Of a DNA stretch of 64,000 nucleotides, positions 35,054 to 44,706 are shown in pieces. Positions within the stretch are counted from its first letter, which is position 1. Each line of letters begins with the position of its first letter. The notes beneath the pieces were generated by a model that worked only from the letters and a program-made list of their open reading frames with translations, was not told where the DNA came from and did not search any database. Source of the stretch: Phycisphaerales bacterium (GTDB lineage Bacteria; Planctomycetota; Phycisphaerae; SM23-33). The translations under genes and the position numbers were made by a program. The stretch lies in assembly GCA_018644725.1 (NCBI GenBank), contig JABGPZ010000060.1, positions 21,974 to 85,973 on the forward strand. The letters are read 5' to 3'.

Positions 35054-37666
35054 TTACAGTTCCGACTTGAGGCGGCGGAGGAATGCGTGGGCTTCGATGG
35101 GGGACATGTTGTCGAGGTCGGCTGCGGAGATATCGGCCGCGACGCGGTCGGCGGGGGACGCAAATAAGTTGAACTGTTCGATCTCTTGCCGCGCGGTTTC
35201 CGCGAGTTCCGGCAGGTCCAGACCCGTGGCGAAATGTTCCTGGAGTTGCGGCAGAAGTTCCCGCGCGCGCTGGGTAACTTCTTTGGGCACGCCTGCGAGT
35301 TTTGCGACGTGGACGCCGTAGCTCGCCTCGGCCGGGCCGGGAATAATTTTGTGCAGGAAGACCACTTCGTCATGCCATTCGCGCACGGAAACATTGAGGT
35401 TCGTCGTCGCGGGCAGCACGCTGTCCAGCTCGGTCAGCTCGTGATAGTGTGTCGCGAACAGTGTGCGGCAGCGGCAGTGGTTGGCGATGAATTCGCAGAT
35501 CGCCCACGCCAGCGCCAGCCCGTCGCACGTCGAGGTGCCCCGGCCGACTTCGTCGAGAATCACCAGCGAGCGGCTTGTGGCGTTGTTGAGGATGTTCGCG
35601 GTTTCGACCATTTCGAGCATGAATGTCGAGAGGCCTTTGGCGAGTTCGTCGGCCGCGCCCACGCGTGTGAAAATCCGGTCGGCGATGCCAATCGTCGCGC
35701 TCTCGGCCGGGATGAAACTCCCGGTCTGCGCCAGCAACACCAGCAGGGCGACTTGGCGGATGTAGGTCGATTTGCCGGCCATGTTCGGGCCAGTGATCAG
35801 CAGAAGGCGGTCGATGTCGCCGCCCATGGTCACGTCGTTGGGGACGAATTTTTCGCGCAGTTCTTCGGCCACCACGGGGTGTTTGCCGCCATTGATTTCG
35901 AGGACGTTGTCCTGCGTGATCGTCGGGCGGGTGTAGTCGCGGCTTCGGGCGAGATGCCCGAGCGCGGCGAGGACGTCGATGGTGGCGAGCGCTTCGGCGG
36001 CGGCTTGGAGTTCTTCGAGGCAGTCGGCGAGTTTGACACGCAATTCTTCGAAGAGTTTCGCTTCGAGATTTTTCGCGCGTTCCTCGGCCGTCAGCACTTC
36101 CGATTCGTACTGCTTGAGTTCGTCGGTGATATAGCGCTCGGCGTTTTTGAGCGTCTGCTTGCGGTGGAATTCCGGCGGCGCCTTGTCGCTGTGGAGGCGG
36201 CTGATTTCGATGTAGTAGCCAAAGACGCGGTTGAAGCCCATCTTCAGCGGCAGGTCGTATTGCTCGGCGAGTTTTTTCTGATAGTCCGCCAGCCAGGTTT
36301 CGCCGTCGCGGCCAATGGTGCGCAGGCGGTCGAGCTCTTCGTCAAAGCCGGTCGCGATCACGCCGCCGTCGCGCAGGAGTGCGCTGCAGTCGGGGTCGAT
36401 GGTGGCTTCGATCCACGCGGCCGGTTCGTCGAGGCCATCGAGCGCGGGGGCGAGATCGTTCAGCAGGCCTGGTGCGCCTTCGAGACTCGCGGCGAGCGCG
36501 GGCAGGTTCGCCAGCGTTTGGCCGAGGGCGAGGACTTCGCGCGGGCGGACGCGATTCAGCGCGATGTTTGTCGAGATGCGGTCGATCTGCGCACAGTCGG
36601 CGAGAATGGTTCGTAGCGCGGCGACGGCGTCGGCGGACTCGGCGAAAAACGCGACGGCCTCTTGGCGTGCGAGGATGGCCGAGTAGTTCACCAGCGGGTA
36701 GGTCAGCCAGCGTTCGAGCAGGCGGCTACCCATGCCGGTTTTGGTTTGGTCGAGGCTCGCCAGCAGGCTTCCCGTGCGGACGTTGTCGCGCAGGGTGCGC
36801 TGAACTTCCAGGCAGCGCAGCGTGTTGCCGTCGATGGCCATGTAGCGTTCGCGCTGGAAGGGCATGAGTTTGCGGATGTGGCCGAGCGCGGATTTTTGCG
36901 TCTCGCGGAGATAGTCCAGCAGCGCTCCGGCCGCGCAGACGCCTTCGTCGGCGGTTTCGATCCCGAAGCCTGCGAGCGTGGTCACGGCGAATTGTTCGTG
37001 GAGCGCTTCGGTGGCGGCGTGGATGTCGAAGACCCACGGCGGGCGGCGCGTGGCGACGGCACTGGTCGCGGCGGAAAGTTGCGCGGTCCATTCGCGCTGG
37101 TCAAAGTGGGAGTCTTCGGCGAGGACGACTTCGGCCGGGCGGATACGGATGAGTTCGTCGACGACGTGTTCGGCCGGCGCGGTCATCGTGAAAAATTGCC
37201 CGCTGGACAGTTCCACCCACGACAGGCCCACCAGCGCGTCGCGCTTGGCGGTTGCGGTTTTCGCCTGGAAGATCGCGGCGAGGTAGTTGCCTTCGCGCTG
37301 ATCGAGCAGTGTTTCGTCGGTGAGCGTCCCGGGCGTCACCAGCCGCACGACATCGCGCTTGACCACGCCCTTGGCGGTTTTGGGGTCTTCGACCTGTTCA
37401 CAGATCGCGACGCGAATGCCCTCGGCGACCAGGCGGCGGAGGTAGTTGTCCAGCGCGTGATAGGGGATGCCCGCGAGGGGGATCGCGTTCGCACCTTTGT
37501 TGCGCGTGGTTACGGCAATGCCGAGAATCCGCGCGGCCGTCTTGGCGTCGTCGGCGAAGAGTTCGTAGAAATCCCCCATGCGAAAGAAGAGCAGATAGTC
37601 GGGGTATTGCTCCTTGAATTCGCTCCATTGACGCATCGCAGGGGTGTCGTACGGGGTCTTTGCCAT
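35054..37666 (-). CDS. mutS: DNA mismatch repair protein MutS
   Basis: An 870-residue MutS1-type protein that recognises mismatches and small loops and recruits MutL. The mismatch-wedge motif FFRMGDFYELF is near residues 27-37. The connector, lever and clamp domains fill the middle. Walker A GPNMAGKS is near residue 625, Walker B LVILDEVGRGTSTCDG near 700, and the switch LFATHYHELTELD near 735. The length matches E. coli MutS (853). A promoter (TTGCAA-17 nt-TAGAAT) ends 9 nt before the ATG, so the leader is very short. mutL is not nearby. It shares a divergent promoter region with the beta-helix gene. Confidence 0.97.
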   Translation of the reverse strand: MAKTPYDTPAMRQWSEFKEQYPDYLLFFRMGDFYELFADDAKTAARILGIAVTTRNKGANAIPLAGIPYHALDNYLRRLVAEGIRVAICEQVEDPKTAKGVVKRDVVRLVTPGTLTDETLLDQREGNYLAAIFQAKTATAKRDALVGLSWVELSSGQFFTMTAPAEHVVDELIRIRPAEVVLAEDSHFDQREWTAQLSAATSAVATRRPPWVFDIHAATEALHEQFAVTTLAGFGIETADEGVCAAGALLDYLRETQKSALGHIRKLMPFQRERYMAIDGNTLRCLEVQRTLRDNVRTGSLLASLDQTKTGMGSRLLERWLTYPLVNYSAILARQEAVAFFAESADAVAALRTILADCAQIDRISTNIALNRVRPREVLALGQTLANLPALAASLEGAPGLLNDLAPALDGLDEPAAWIEATIDPDCSALLRDGGVIATGFDEELDRLRTIGRDGETWLADYQKKLAEQYDLPLKMGFNRVFGYYIEISRLHSDKAPPEFHRKQTLKNAERYITDELKQYESEVLTAEERAKNLEAKLFEELRVKLADCLEELQAAAEALATIDVLAALGHLARSRDYTRPTITQDNVLEINGGKHPVVAEELREKFVPNDVTMGGDIDRLLLITGPNMAGKSTYIRQVALLVLLAQTGSFIPAESATIGIADRIFTRVGAADELAKGLSTFMLEMVETANILNNATSRSLVILDEVGRGTSTCDGLALAWAICEFIANHCRCRTLFATHYHELTELDSVLPATTNLNVSVREWHDEVVFLHKIIPGPAEASYGVHVAKLAGVPKEVTQRARELLPQLQEHFATGLDLPELAETARQEIEQFNLFASPADRVAADISAADLDNMSPIEAHAFLRRLKSEL

Positions 37667-37675
37667 AGAGGCGCG

Positions 37676-37704
37676 ATTCTATCGGCACAAGGGTAAAATT
37701 GCAA
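37676..37704 (-). promoter_or_regulatory. promoter of mutS
   Basis: Minus-strand TTGCAA (37699-37704), a 17-nt spacer and TAGAAT (37676-37681), then 9 nt to the ATG. Confidence 0.65.
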
Positions 37705-37708
37705 GCGA

Positions 37709-37737
37709 TTGACTTGCAGGGCAGGAGAGAGTAGGAT
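37709..37737 (+). promoter_or_regulatory. promoter of beta-helix gene
   Basis: TTGACT (37709-37714), a 17-nt spacer and TAGGAT (37732-37737), divergent from and adjacent to the mutS promoter. Confidence 0.65.
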
Positions 37738-37788
37738 TGGCAGGTGTCGATGTAGCGATCAGTGGAATTCAACCATGGAGATAGTTTC

Positions 37789-40083
37789 GTGAAGACAAAG
37801 CGACAACTCCGGCCAAGCGTGATGAGGTGTATTGCAATTGCAGGTTTGCTTTCGGGATGCGCCACGGCGACACTCGGGGACACTGCGGTCTATTATGTTT
37901 CCCCGAAGGGGCTCGACAGCAATTCCGGCACGAAGGACGCCCCGCTGGCGACGTTGCAGTCGGCGGCAAAGCAAATGAAGCCGGGTGACACCTGTATTCT
38001 GCGCGGCGGGGTCTATCGTCAAACGCTCCGCCTGACTCATGGCGGTACGGCGGCCAAGCCGTTGACGTTCAAGGCCTATCCCGGTGAAGTGCCCGTTCTC
38101 GATGGGACGGATGTAGTGGGCGGAACGTGGAAAAAATACAAAGGGAAAATCTACCGCACGCAACTCAAGGCGGGACTCTCTCTCGGGCAAGTCTTCGTGG
38201 ACAAGGCCATGATGACGTGGGCACGCTGGCCGAACGCGACGTTCAAGGATCGCTGGGCAAACAAGAAGTGGGCGCCATGCAAAGGCCCGCTTGGGACGTT
38301 GATTGGCGGCAAGGCGCTGGCGAAAACCAGGATTGACTGGACCGGCGGAATTGTGATGTTGAACACGAAGCCCAATTGGGACAAGTGGACGGCCATCGTA
38401 AAAAAACACGCCAAAGGGAAAGATCGGTTCAACTACTCCAAGGCGCTGCAGTGGAAATGGCCGCGCGAGCAGGGAGGGTCCTATTCCCTCCATGGTAAGC
38501 TCGAAGCCCTCGATGCGGCGGAGGAATGGTATTACGATGCGAAGACGGGGATGCTCTATCTTTATTGTCCCAAAGGTGACACTCCAGCCAACCATGTGGT
38601 GGAAGTCAAGAAGCGCACCTATGGTGTGGATGCGGAAACGTGTGATTTTGTTCAGCTGAAGGGAATTCATTTTCGCGCGACGACGTTTACTTTTCGCGAG
38701 TGCCACCATTGCCTCGTGGATGGATGTCACATTCGGTTTCCCAATGTTGCACCGCTCTTGTGGGACTTGAATATGCCGTCGAAGCCCATGGTTGCCACGC
38801 AGATGATTGGCCATCACAATACGGTTCGCAATTCCAGCCTGGCCTACAGTCCGACGTTCGGATTGCGCATGCTCGGTTCGCACAATCGTGTGGAAAACAA
38901 TCTGATCTATGACGTCAATTGGGTGGGTTCGCTGTGCTATGCCAATGTGTGGATGGGGAGCCTCGAAGACAACTACACATGGGAAGGCTGCCTGAAGTAC
39001 GAGGGCCTGCTCAAGGAGACCGTGCCCCAGGCTACGGCGGAAGAGCTTGCCAATGTGCAGTGGGGCGGGAAGATGGGACGGATTGTGAAGGTTCATGATC
39101 CCGACCGGGCGAAACCCGCAGGCAACTGTGTTGTCCGCCGCAACACACTGTTTGGTTCGGGAAATATCGTCTTGGGCTTTTTCGAACAGCCGAACTACGA
39201 CATTGGATACAACTACGTCTACGATGGCGGGATGTTTGTCCACGATGTGTCAATGATTTACACGACCTTGCCGCAGATTCGAGGCTCGGTGGTGCACCAC
39301 AATTGGGTGACGACGAAATACAAGTTGTGCATTCGCGCCGACGATCAGTCTCGTGGCGTGGCGGTGCATCACAATGTAATGTGGGGGGCGAGCACAGGGA
39401 GTCTGGTTGTCAAGGGTGATGACAATGCTGTCTATCACAACACCTCTTTGGCAAGGTCGCTCAAGAATTGGGACTTGAATGTGAAGACGATGGCAGAACC
39501 GGACAAGCCGCACTATCGCAAGCTTTGGCCGCTGCTGAAGGCGCAGAATACGAAGACGCCCATTTGGAATAATTTTGTCCATCGCATCACGACTGCGAAT
39601 GGGGACACCCTTTACGCGAAAGGCGACCCGCGGTTGTCGCACAATTTGATCGATGCGAATCCGGCATCGTTGTTGGTGAATCCGGCTGGGCTGGACTTCC
39701 GCCCGAAACCCGGCTCGCCGCTGATTGATGCGGGGCGGGTGATCAAGGGGGTCAATGACGGGTTTGCGGGGAAAGCGCCAGATGTGGGTGCCTATGAATT
39801 TGGGGTCAAGCCATGGGTGGCGGGGCACAAGAACTTTGTTCGGACCCATGGCGAGACCACCGACCCGGAGACCGGTGAATCCACGATGACGCTTTGTTTG
39901 TCGATGCCTGCGGTCAAGAATGTCTCGGTGACGCTGGTTCCTGCCGAGGGTGTGACCCTCACGAGCAGGTCCAAACTGGTGTTCACTGCCGCGAATTGGG
40001 CCGCGGGGCGGACGGTCCGATTCAAGGTCAGCAAAGAGAGTTCCGCCAAGGCCATCACGTTTGTCATTGAGCAACCGAGGTGA
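37789..40083 (+). CDS. secreted right-handed parallel beta-helix protein (lyase-like)
   Basis: A 764-residue protein with an N-terminal signal ending IAGLLSGCA, a good lipobox (Cys near residue 23). It opens with [26 protein letters not shown], typical of DUF1565/pectate-lyase-fold proteins. Helix coils follow, with right-handed beta-helix repeats such as [38 protein letters not shown] and AVHHNVM. A Calx-beta-like domain ([20 protein letters not shown] ... TFTAANW type) forms the last 100 residues. It probably binds or degrades an acidic polysaccharide, though no lyase family was established. GTG 37789 was preferred to GTG 37762 because GGAG lies 8 nt upstream. Confidence 0.8.
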   Translation: MKTKRQLRPSVMRCIAIAGLLSGCATATLGDTAVYYVSPKGLDSNSGTKDAPLATLQSAAKQMKPGDTCILRGGVYRQTLRLTHGGTAAKPLTFKAYPGEVPVLDGTDVVGGTWKKYKGKIYRTQLKAGLSLGQVFVDKAMMTWARWPNATFKDRWANKKWAPCKGPLGTLIGGKALAKTRIDWTGGIVMLNTKPNWDKWTAIVKKHAKGKDRFNYSKALQWKWPREQGGSYSLHGKLEALDAAEEWYYDAKTGMLYLYCPKGDTPANHVVEVKKRTYGVDAETCDFVQLKGIHFRATTFTFRECHHCLVDGCHIRFPNVAPLLWDLNMPSKPMVATQMIGHHNTVRNSSLAYSPTFGLRMLGSHNRVENNLIYDVNWVGSLCYANVWMGSLEDNYTWEGCLKYEGLLKETVPQATAEELANVQWGGKMGRIVKVHDPDRAKPAGNCVVRRNTLFGSGNIVLGFFEQPNYDIGYNYVYDGGMFVHDVSMIYTTLPQIRGSVVHHNWVTTKYKLCIRADDQSRGVAVHHNVMWGASTGSLVVKGDDNAVYHNTSLARSLKNWDLNVKTMAEPDKPHYRKLWPLLKAQNTKTPIWNNFVHRITTANGDTLYAKGDPRLSHNLIDANPASLLVNPAGLDFRPKPGSPLIDAGRVIKGVNDGFAGKAPDVGAYEFGVKPWVAGHKNFVRTHGETTDPETGESTMTLCLSMPAVKNVSVTLVPAEGVTLTSRSKLVFTAANWAAGRTVRFKVSKESSAKAITFVIEQPR

Positions 40084-40103
40084 CGGTTGCAGTAGAAGCA
40101 TAG

Positions 40104-40136
40104 AAAAAGCCCGAGCAATTGCCCGGGCTTTTTTTG
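40104..40136. terminator. bidirectional intrinsic terminator
   Basis: AAAAAGCCCG, a GCAATTGC centre and CGGGCTTTTTTT, between the beta-helix gene and the convergent sulfatase gene. It is near-identical in sequence and flanks to the one at 63438. Confidence 0.88.
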
Positions 40137-40158
40137 TGGGACAAGTTGTCGTCGTAAT

Positions 40159-41700
40159 TTACTTGCTTGTGCCTGCACTCATCATTGCGCGGATTTTGGT
40201 GTGGAGGCGATTGACGACTTCGGGGTTGGCTGCGGCGACGTTTTTGGTTTCGCTGGGGTCGGCGGCCATGTCGTAGAGCTGGAACGGTTTTTTCCATGCG
40301 TCGCCCTTGGGTCTGGCGCGGCCACCCGAGCCGGCCGAGCAGATCAGTTTCCATTTGCCGTCACGGATGGCGAAGTGCCCCCCAGACGAGTGGTGGATGA
40401 CTGGCGCGCGCGGGGTGGGGAGGGGCTTGCCTTCCATCAGCGGCAGGAGGTTGAAGCTGTCTTCGCCGGTGGTCTTGGCGAGCTTGGTTACGCCGCCGGC
40501 TGCGGCGCAGGTTGCGAGGAGGTCGACGATGCTAACCGGCGTGTCGCAGGTAGAAGCCTTGGGCGTTTTGCCCGGCCAGCGAACGATAAACGGTACGCGG
40601 TGGCCGCCGTCATAGATGTCCGCTTTCGTGCCGCGATAGATGTGGTTGGCGGTGTGGTTCGACTCGCGGAAGCCCTGGACGGAGGGCGTTTTGATGTGGC
40701 CGGGCTCGTTGTCTTTCAGGCGGTACATGTACGAGCCGTTGTCGCTGGAAACGATCAGCAGCGTGTTGTCGGCGACCTTCGCGTCGTCGAGCGCTTTGAG
40801 GACTTCGCCGACGACCCAGTCGGTCTGCATGAGGAAGTCGCCATAGAGGCCGCGCTTGGATTTTCCAACGAAGCGCTCGGCGGGCAGGCAGGGCTTGTGC
40901 GGCGAGGTGAGCGGGAAGTAGAGGAAGAACGGCTTGTCGCCCTTGGCCGATTTGGCGATGTGCTCGCACGATTTTTTCGTGAGGATGTCCAGCGCGCCGA
41001 CGTGGCTGAAGTCCTTAGCCATGTCGCCGCCGCGGCTATAGTTCGGGAAGCTGCTGCCGGGGTAGCGGCTGGTGGCGGGCGCGACGAATTTGTCGTTCTC
41101 GATGAAGGTGTACGGCGGCATGTCCAGCGAGGCCGTCACGCCGAAGTAGTAGTCAAATCCATTGACGTTCGGGCTGTTTTGGATTTTCTTCGTATAGTCG
41201 ACTCTGCCCTTGTGCTTGTCTTTGGGTTTGGGTCCAGCCTTGGCGGGTTTCGGCAGGTCCATCCCGAGGTGCCACTTGCCGATGCAGGCGGTGTCATAGC
41301 CAGCGCCCTTGAGCAGCGTGGCAATGGTCTCTCGTTTTGGGTCGATGAGGTGGCTGGAGAACCCGCTGAGCACACCATGCTTGAGACGCGTCCGCCAGCA
41401 GTAGCGGCCGGTAACGAGCGAGTAGCGGCTCGGGGTACAGACGGCTGAGGTGGTGTGCGCGTCGGTGAAGATCATGCCTTCGTTGGCGAGGCGCGTGGTG
41501 TGCGGCGTGGGGATGACCGATTTCTTGTTGATGCACTGCAGGTCGCCCGAGCCGAGGTCGTCAGCGAAAATGATGACGATGTTGGGCTTCTTTGCGGGTG
41601 CGGGTGCGCAGGTTCCGCAGTGGGCCAGCGCGCGCGGCGCGGCCGAGGCGGCAAGGGCGATCGATGCGGACTTCAAAAATGTGCGGCGTTGAACGGTCAT
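40159..41700 (-). CDS. sulfatase, arylsulfatase A-like, exported
   Basis: A 513-residue sulfatase with an exported N-terminus (MTVQRRTFLKSASIALAASAAPRALA). FADDLGSGDLQC is near residue 45. The signature CTPSR in SAVCTPSRYSLVTGRYCWRT near residue 86 resembles arylsulfatase A/N-acetylgalactosamine-6-sulfatase types. Later motifs are GKWHLGMD near 142, SPHKPC near 265 and VSSDNGSYM near 318. AAGGA lies about 8 nt before the ATG. It is monocistronic, with its own promoter and terminator, and is next to the beta-helix gene, which may help expose the sulfated glycan. Confidence 0.93.
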   Translation of the reverse strand: MTVQRRTFLKSASIALAASAAPRALAHCGTCAPAPAKKPNIVIIFADDLGSGDLQCINKKSVIPTPHTTRLANEGMIFTDAHTTSAVCTPSRYSLVTGRYCWRTRLKHGVLSGFSSHLIDPKRETIATLLKGAGYDTACIGKWHLGMDLPKPAKAGPKPKDKHKGRVDYTKKIQNSPNVNGFDYYFGVTASLDMPPYTFIENDKFVAPATSRYPGSSFPNYSRGGDMAKDFSHVGALDILTKKSCEHIAKSAKGDKPFFLYFPLTSPHKPCLPAERFVGKSKRGLYGDFLMQTDWVVGEVLKALDDAKVADNTLLIVSSDNGSYMYRLKDNEPGHIKTPSVQGFRESNHTANHIYRGTKADIYDGGHRVPFIVRWPGKTPKASTCDTPVSIVDLLATCAAAGGVTKLAKTTGEDSFNLLPLMEGKPLPTPRAPVIHHSSGGHFAIRDGKWKLICSAGSGGRARPKGDAWKKPFQLYDMAADPSETKNVAAANPEVVNRLHTKIRAMMSAGTSK

Positions 41701-41764
41701 GGCGAATCCTTTTTATGTAGATAGGAGGTTGAAGATCAATGGCGTTGTCCAAGTAATAAACGCA

Positions 41765-41793
41765 ACGATACCACTTGCATTGCAAATCCGCAA
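41765..41793 (-). promoter_or_regulatory. promoter of sulfatase at 40159
   Basis: Minus-strand TTGCGG (41788-41793), a 17-nt spacer and TATCGT (41765-41770), giving a leader of about 55 nt. Confidence 0.55.
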
Positions 41794-41960
41794 GCGGCAG
41801 TGCCATAAATGTGGGGTGCTGGCCGGGAAAGTCATCGTGGAAATTTCGCGAACCCGAAGAATGAAACATAATAAATAGGCCTTTGAATAAACAACAATTT
41901 ACGATTCGTACGCTTCGATAAGAAAGTCCGAAAAACACTAATTTTATGGGCGGATTTCGC

Positions 41961-41989
41961 TTGTGTGGCAGGGGGCGGTGACGTATAAC
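41961..41989 (+). promoter_or_regulatory. promoter of EF-G paralogue
   Basis: TTGTGT (41961-41966), a 17-nt spacer and TATAAC (41984-41989), giving a leader of about 85 nt before the ATG at 42081. Confidence 0.55.
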
Positions 41990-42080
41990 CGAAAGCTCAC
42001 AACCTATGACCAGCGATGCGAATCGGGGCTGTGTTAGCCCGCCGCGCGCTGGAGCTGCAACCGATTGAAAGGAGATTTTT

Positions 42081-44120
42081 ATGCCGGCTATTAAACCGCA
42101 AGACGTGAGGAATGTCGTGTTCCTTGGACACGGGGGAGCAGGCAAGACCACCCTCGCCGAAGCCATGCTCCTGAACGCCAAAGTCACGACGAGATTGGGC
42201 TGTGTCAACGATGGGTCGAGCAAGCTGGATTACACGGATATCGAAAAAGAACGCCAGCACTCGGTAGACCCGTCGTTGTGTTTTGTTGAGAGCAACGGCA
42301 AGACGATCAACGTTATCGACACGCCGGGCTATCCCGATTTTATCGGTGGCGCACTGTCGGCGATGACCGGTGCGGATGCGGCCGTGATTGTGATCTCCGC
42401 GATCAACGGCATCGAGACCAACACCCGCCGGATGTACAAAGAAGCCAAGGCCGCCGGCTTGCCGATCTCGTTTGTGATTACGAAGATCCACGGCGACAAC
42501 GTCGACCTCCATGGCCTGATGGACACCGTGCACGAAACCTTCGGCAGCGAATGCCACGACATGAACTTGCCCGCCAACGGCGGCAAAGAGGTCATCGACT
42601 GCTGGCTGAACAAGACCGGCGACTGCGACTGGGGCAGCGTCGAAGAAGCGCACCAGGAACTCGTCGAGTCGGTCATTGAAGCCGACGAAGACATGATGAC
42701 GGCCTATCTCGAAGGCGAAGAAATTTGCGAAGAAGCGCTCTCGTCGGCCTTTGGCAAGGCGATGGCGGCGGGCACGATCGTGCCAGTGTTCTTCACTTCC
42801 GCCCACGACGACGTCGGCATCAATCAGTTCACCTCTGCGCTCGCGAAATATTATCCCAAACCAGGCCGCGTCCCCGGCGCGCCCGTCACCGGCGAACCCG
42901 CCGGCGAAGGCGAAGCCATCGAAGTTGCCGCCGACGAAACCAAGCCCTTTATCGGCCAGGCCTTCAAAATTACTTCCGACCCGTTCGTCGGCAAAATTTC
43001 CTGGATCCGCATCCTGCAGGGGACGCTCAAGGGCAGCACGAACTATCACCTCGACGATGAAAAGAAGACCGCTAAGATTGGCCACCTCTTTAAGGTCCAG
43101 GGCGGCGAAACCATCGAAGCGCCCCAGGCCGTCGCGGGCGACATCGTCGCGCTTGCCAAGGTCGATACCCTCTCCAGCGGTGTGATCCTTCACGAAGATG
43201 CCGCGCCGATGTATCGCGCCATGCCCAAATGCCCCACGCCGATGTACTCGCTGGCGGTCACGCCCCAAAAGCGTGGCGACGAAGGGAAAATTTCCGAAGC
43301 GCTCCACCGCTTCACCGACGAAGATCCCACGTTCAAATCGCGCCTCGATACCCAGACGCACGAAACCGTCATCGACGGCATCGGCGATCTGCATCTGCGC
43401 GTGATGCTCGCGAAAATGTCCAAGCGCTACAAGGTCGATGTCGACACCAAGCAGCCGAAGATCGCCTATCGCGAAACGATTTCGTCCAAGTCCGCCGCGC
43501 AGTATCGCCACAAGAAACAGACCGGCGGCAGTGGCCAGTTTGGCGAAGTCCACCTTCGCGTCGAACCGCGTGAACGCGGAGCTGGCTTTGAGTTCGTCAG
43601 CGAGCTGTTTGGCGAATCGATTCCGCGCCAATATCTCCCTGCGATTGAGAAGGGTGTGCGCGGCGTGCTCGAACACGGCGCGGTTGCGGGCTATCCGATG
43701 CAGGATATTCTCGTGGCGGTCACTGATGGCAAGCACCACCCGGTTGACTCGAAGGAAGTGGCGTTCAAGGCCGCCGGCAAGCACGCGTTCATCGCCGCCT
43801 GTCAGCAGGCCAAGCCCGTTCTGCTCGAGCCGGTGGTCACGTTGGAAGTGACGATCCCGATGGACTACATGGGCGACATCACGTCGGACCTCGCCGGCCG
43901 TCGTGGCCGCATCCTCGGCCAGGATATGCTCCCCGGCCAGCTCTGCTCGATCCAGGCCACCGCGCCGCTCGCGGAAGTGATGCAGTACAATTCCGTGCTG
44001 CGTTCGATCACCGCCGGCACGGGCAGTTATGCCATGGAGTTCAGCCACTATGACCCCGTCCCCGCGATGGTCCAAAAGCAAATCATCGCCGAAGCCGCCA
44101 CCGCAAAAGACGAAGACTAA
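42081..44120 (+). CDS. elongation factor G paralogue (EF-G2/FusA2-like)
   Basis: A 679-residue translational GTPase with the EF-G domain order (G, II, III, IV, V). The G motifs depart from true EF-G: P-loop GHGGAGKT at residues 16-23 (EF-G: AHIDAGKT), the switch-I region reads EKERQHSVD (EF-G: ERGITI), G3 is DTPGYPDF (DTPGH), and G4 is TKIH (NKMD). These are features of the EF-G2 subfamily, whose role is uncertain and whose translocation activity is weak or absent in characterised cases. Domain IV keeps the GGSGQFGEV pattern. AAAGGAG lies 7 nt before the ATG. It is a single-gene unit, without the str operon ribosomal genes. Confidence 0.87.
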   Translation: MPAIKPQDVRNVVFLGHGGAGKTTLAEAMLLNAKVTTRLGCVNDGSSKLDYTDIEKERQHSVDPSLCFVESNGKTINVIDTPGYPDFIGGALSAMTGADAAVIVISAINGIETNTRRMYKEAKAAGLPISFVITKIHGDNVDLHGLMDTVHETFGSECHDMNLPANGGKEVIDCWLNKTGDCDWGSVEEAHQELVESVIEADEDMMTAYLEGEEICEEALSSAFGKAMAAGTIVPVFFTSAHDDVGINQFTSALAKYYPKPGRVPGAPVTGEPAGEGEAIEVAADETKPFIGQAFKITSDPFVGKISWIRILQGTLKGSTNYHLDDEKKTAKIGHLFKVQGGETIEAPQAVAGDIVALAKVDTLSSGVILHEDAAPMYRAMPKCPTPMYSLAVTPQKRGDEGKISEALHRFTDEDPTFKSRLDTQTHETVIDGIGDLHLRVMLAKMSKRYKVDVDTKQPKIAYRETISSKSAAQYRHKKQTGGSGQFGEVHLRVEPRERGAGFEFVSELFGESIPRQYLPAIEKGVRGVLEHGAVAGYPMQDILVAVTDGKHHPVDSKEVAFKAAGKHAFIAACQQAKPVLLEPVVTLEVTIPMDYMGDITSDLAGRRGRILGQDMLPGQLCSIQATAPLAEVMQYNSVLRSITAGTGSYAMEFSHYDPVPAMVQKQIIAEAATAKDED

Positions 44121-44158
44121 CACGCGGCCAGGATAACGGAAGAGAATAAAATGAAACC

Positions 44159-44190
44159 GTAGGGGCGGGCCTTGTGCCCGTCCCTTTTTT
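44159..44190 (+). terminator. terminator formed by GTAGGGGCG repeat, copy 3
   Basis: The stem GGGGCGGGC / GCCCGTCCC (one G-U), loop CTTGT and six T follow the EF-G paralogue. The stem begins with the same GTAGGGGCG as the dispersed repeat. Confidence 0.75.
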
Positions 44191-44203
44191 ATGGCCCTGT
44201 TTC

Positions 44204-44226
44204 GTAGGGGCGAAAATCTTTCGCCC
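44204..44226. repeat. GTAGGGGCG-type intergenic palindrome, copy 4
   Basis: GTAGG then GGCGAAA ATC TTTCGCC, a perfect stem. It faces copy 5 in inverted orientation. Confidence 0.75.
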
Positions 44227-44267
44227 ATTCGTTATTTTTCATGGCACATCAAAACAGGAAAACACGA

Positions 44268-44290
44268 GCGGAAGATTTTCCGCCCCTACG
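44268..44290. repeat. GTAGGGGCG-type intergenic palindrome, copy 5
   Basis: GCGGAA GATT TTCCGC followed by CCCTACG, the reverse orientation of the repeat. Confidence 0.75.
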
Positions 44291-44304
44291 ACAGAAAGAG
44301 ACAC

Positions 44305-44347
44305 AAAAACCGCCGAGGGGATTCATTTCCCCTCGGCGGTTGTTTTG
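44305..44347. terminator. bidirectional intrinsic terminator
   Basis: An 11-bp stem CCGCCGAGGGG / CCCCTCGGCGG with loop ATTCATTT, A run to the left and TTGTTTT to the right, ending the minus-strand zinc-ribbon/GGDEF operon. Confidence 0.88.
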
Positions 44348-44388
44348 TGTCGAGATAGCCTTATTTCTTCGGTGGCCAAGGATGGACG

Positions 44389-44706
44389 TTACTTCAAATA
44401 TTTACAGCCGCAGAAGGGGCAATAGCGGACATCTTCGAGGACGCCGCCGAGGTAGCGCAGCGACTGTTTGCAGTTCGGGCATTCCAGCCTCGTCAGCAGC
44501 AGCATCCACAGCAGCATGTTCACCACCATCACGCCCGCCAGAATGAACAAGCGCATAAGGAACATGCTCCGCAGAAAATAGAGCGCAATGCAGATCAGGC
44601 CCGAGTAAATAAGCACACGGTTTTGCAATTTCACCAGCGGGAGATTGTTGGCGATGAATTCCGGGATCGGCGTTTTTTTCGGTTCGGTGTGGCGGGGAGT
44701 GCTCAT
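44389..44706 (-). CDS. small two-helix membrane protein with C-terminal zinc ribbon
   Basis: A 105-residue protein of unknown function. Two membrane helices lie at about residues 33-50 and 53-75, followed by CPNCKQSL and, 16 residues on, CPFCGCKYL, a four-Cys zinc ribbon on the cytoplasmic or membrane-proximal side. ATG 44706 overlaps the GGDEF stop codon (ATGA), so it is translated with the diguanylate cyclase. This suggests a shared role, possibly as a membrane anchor or sensor, but that is inference from coupling only. Confidence 0.75.
   Translation of the reverse strand: MSTPRHTEPKKTPIPEFIANNLPLVKLQNRVLIYSGLICIALYFLRSMFLMRLFILAGVMVVNMLLWMLLLTRLECPNCKQSLRYLGGVLEDVRYCPFCGCKYLK

Larger units (their letters stand above)
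41701..42080. other. divergent intergenic region, sulfatase / EF-G paralogue
   Basis: 380 nt holding the two divergent promoters. The middle (41800-41950) is AT-rich and I see no gene in it. Confidence 0.6.
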
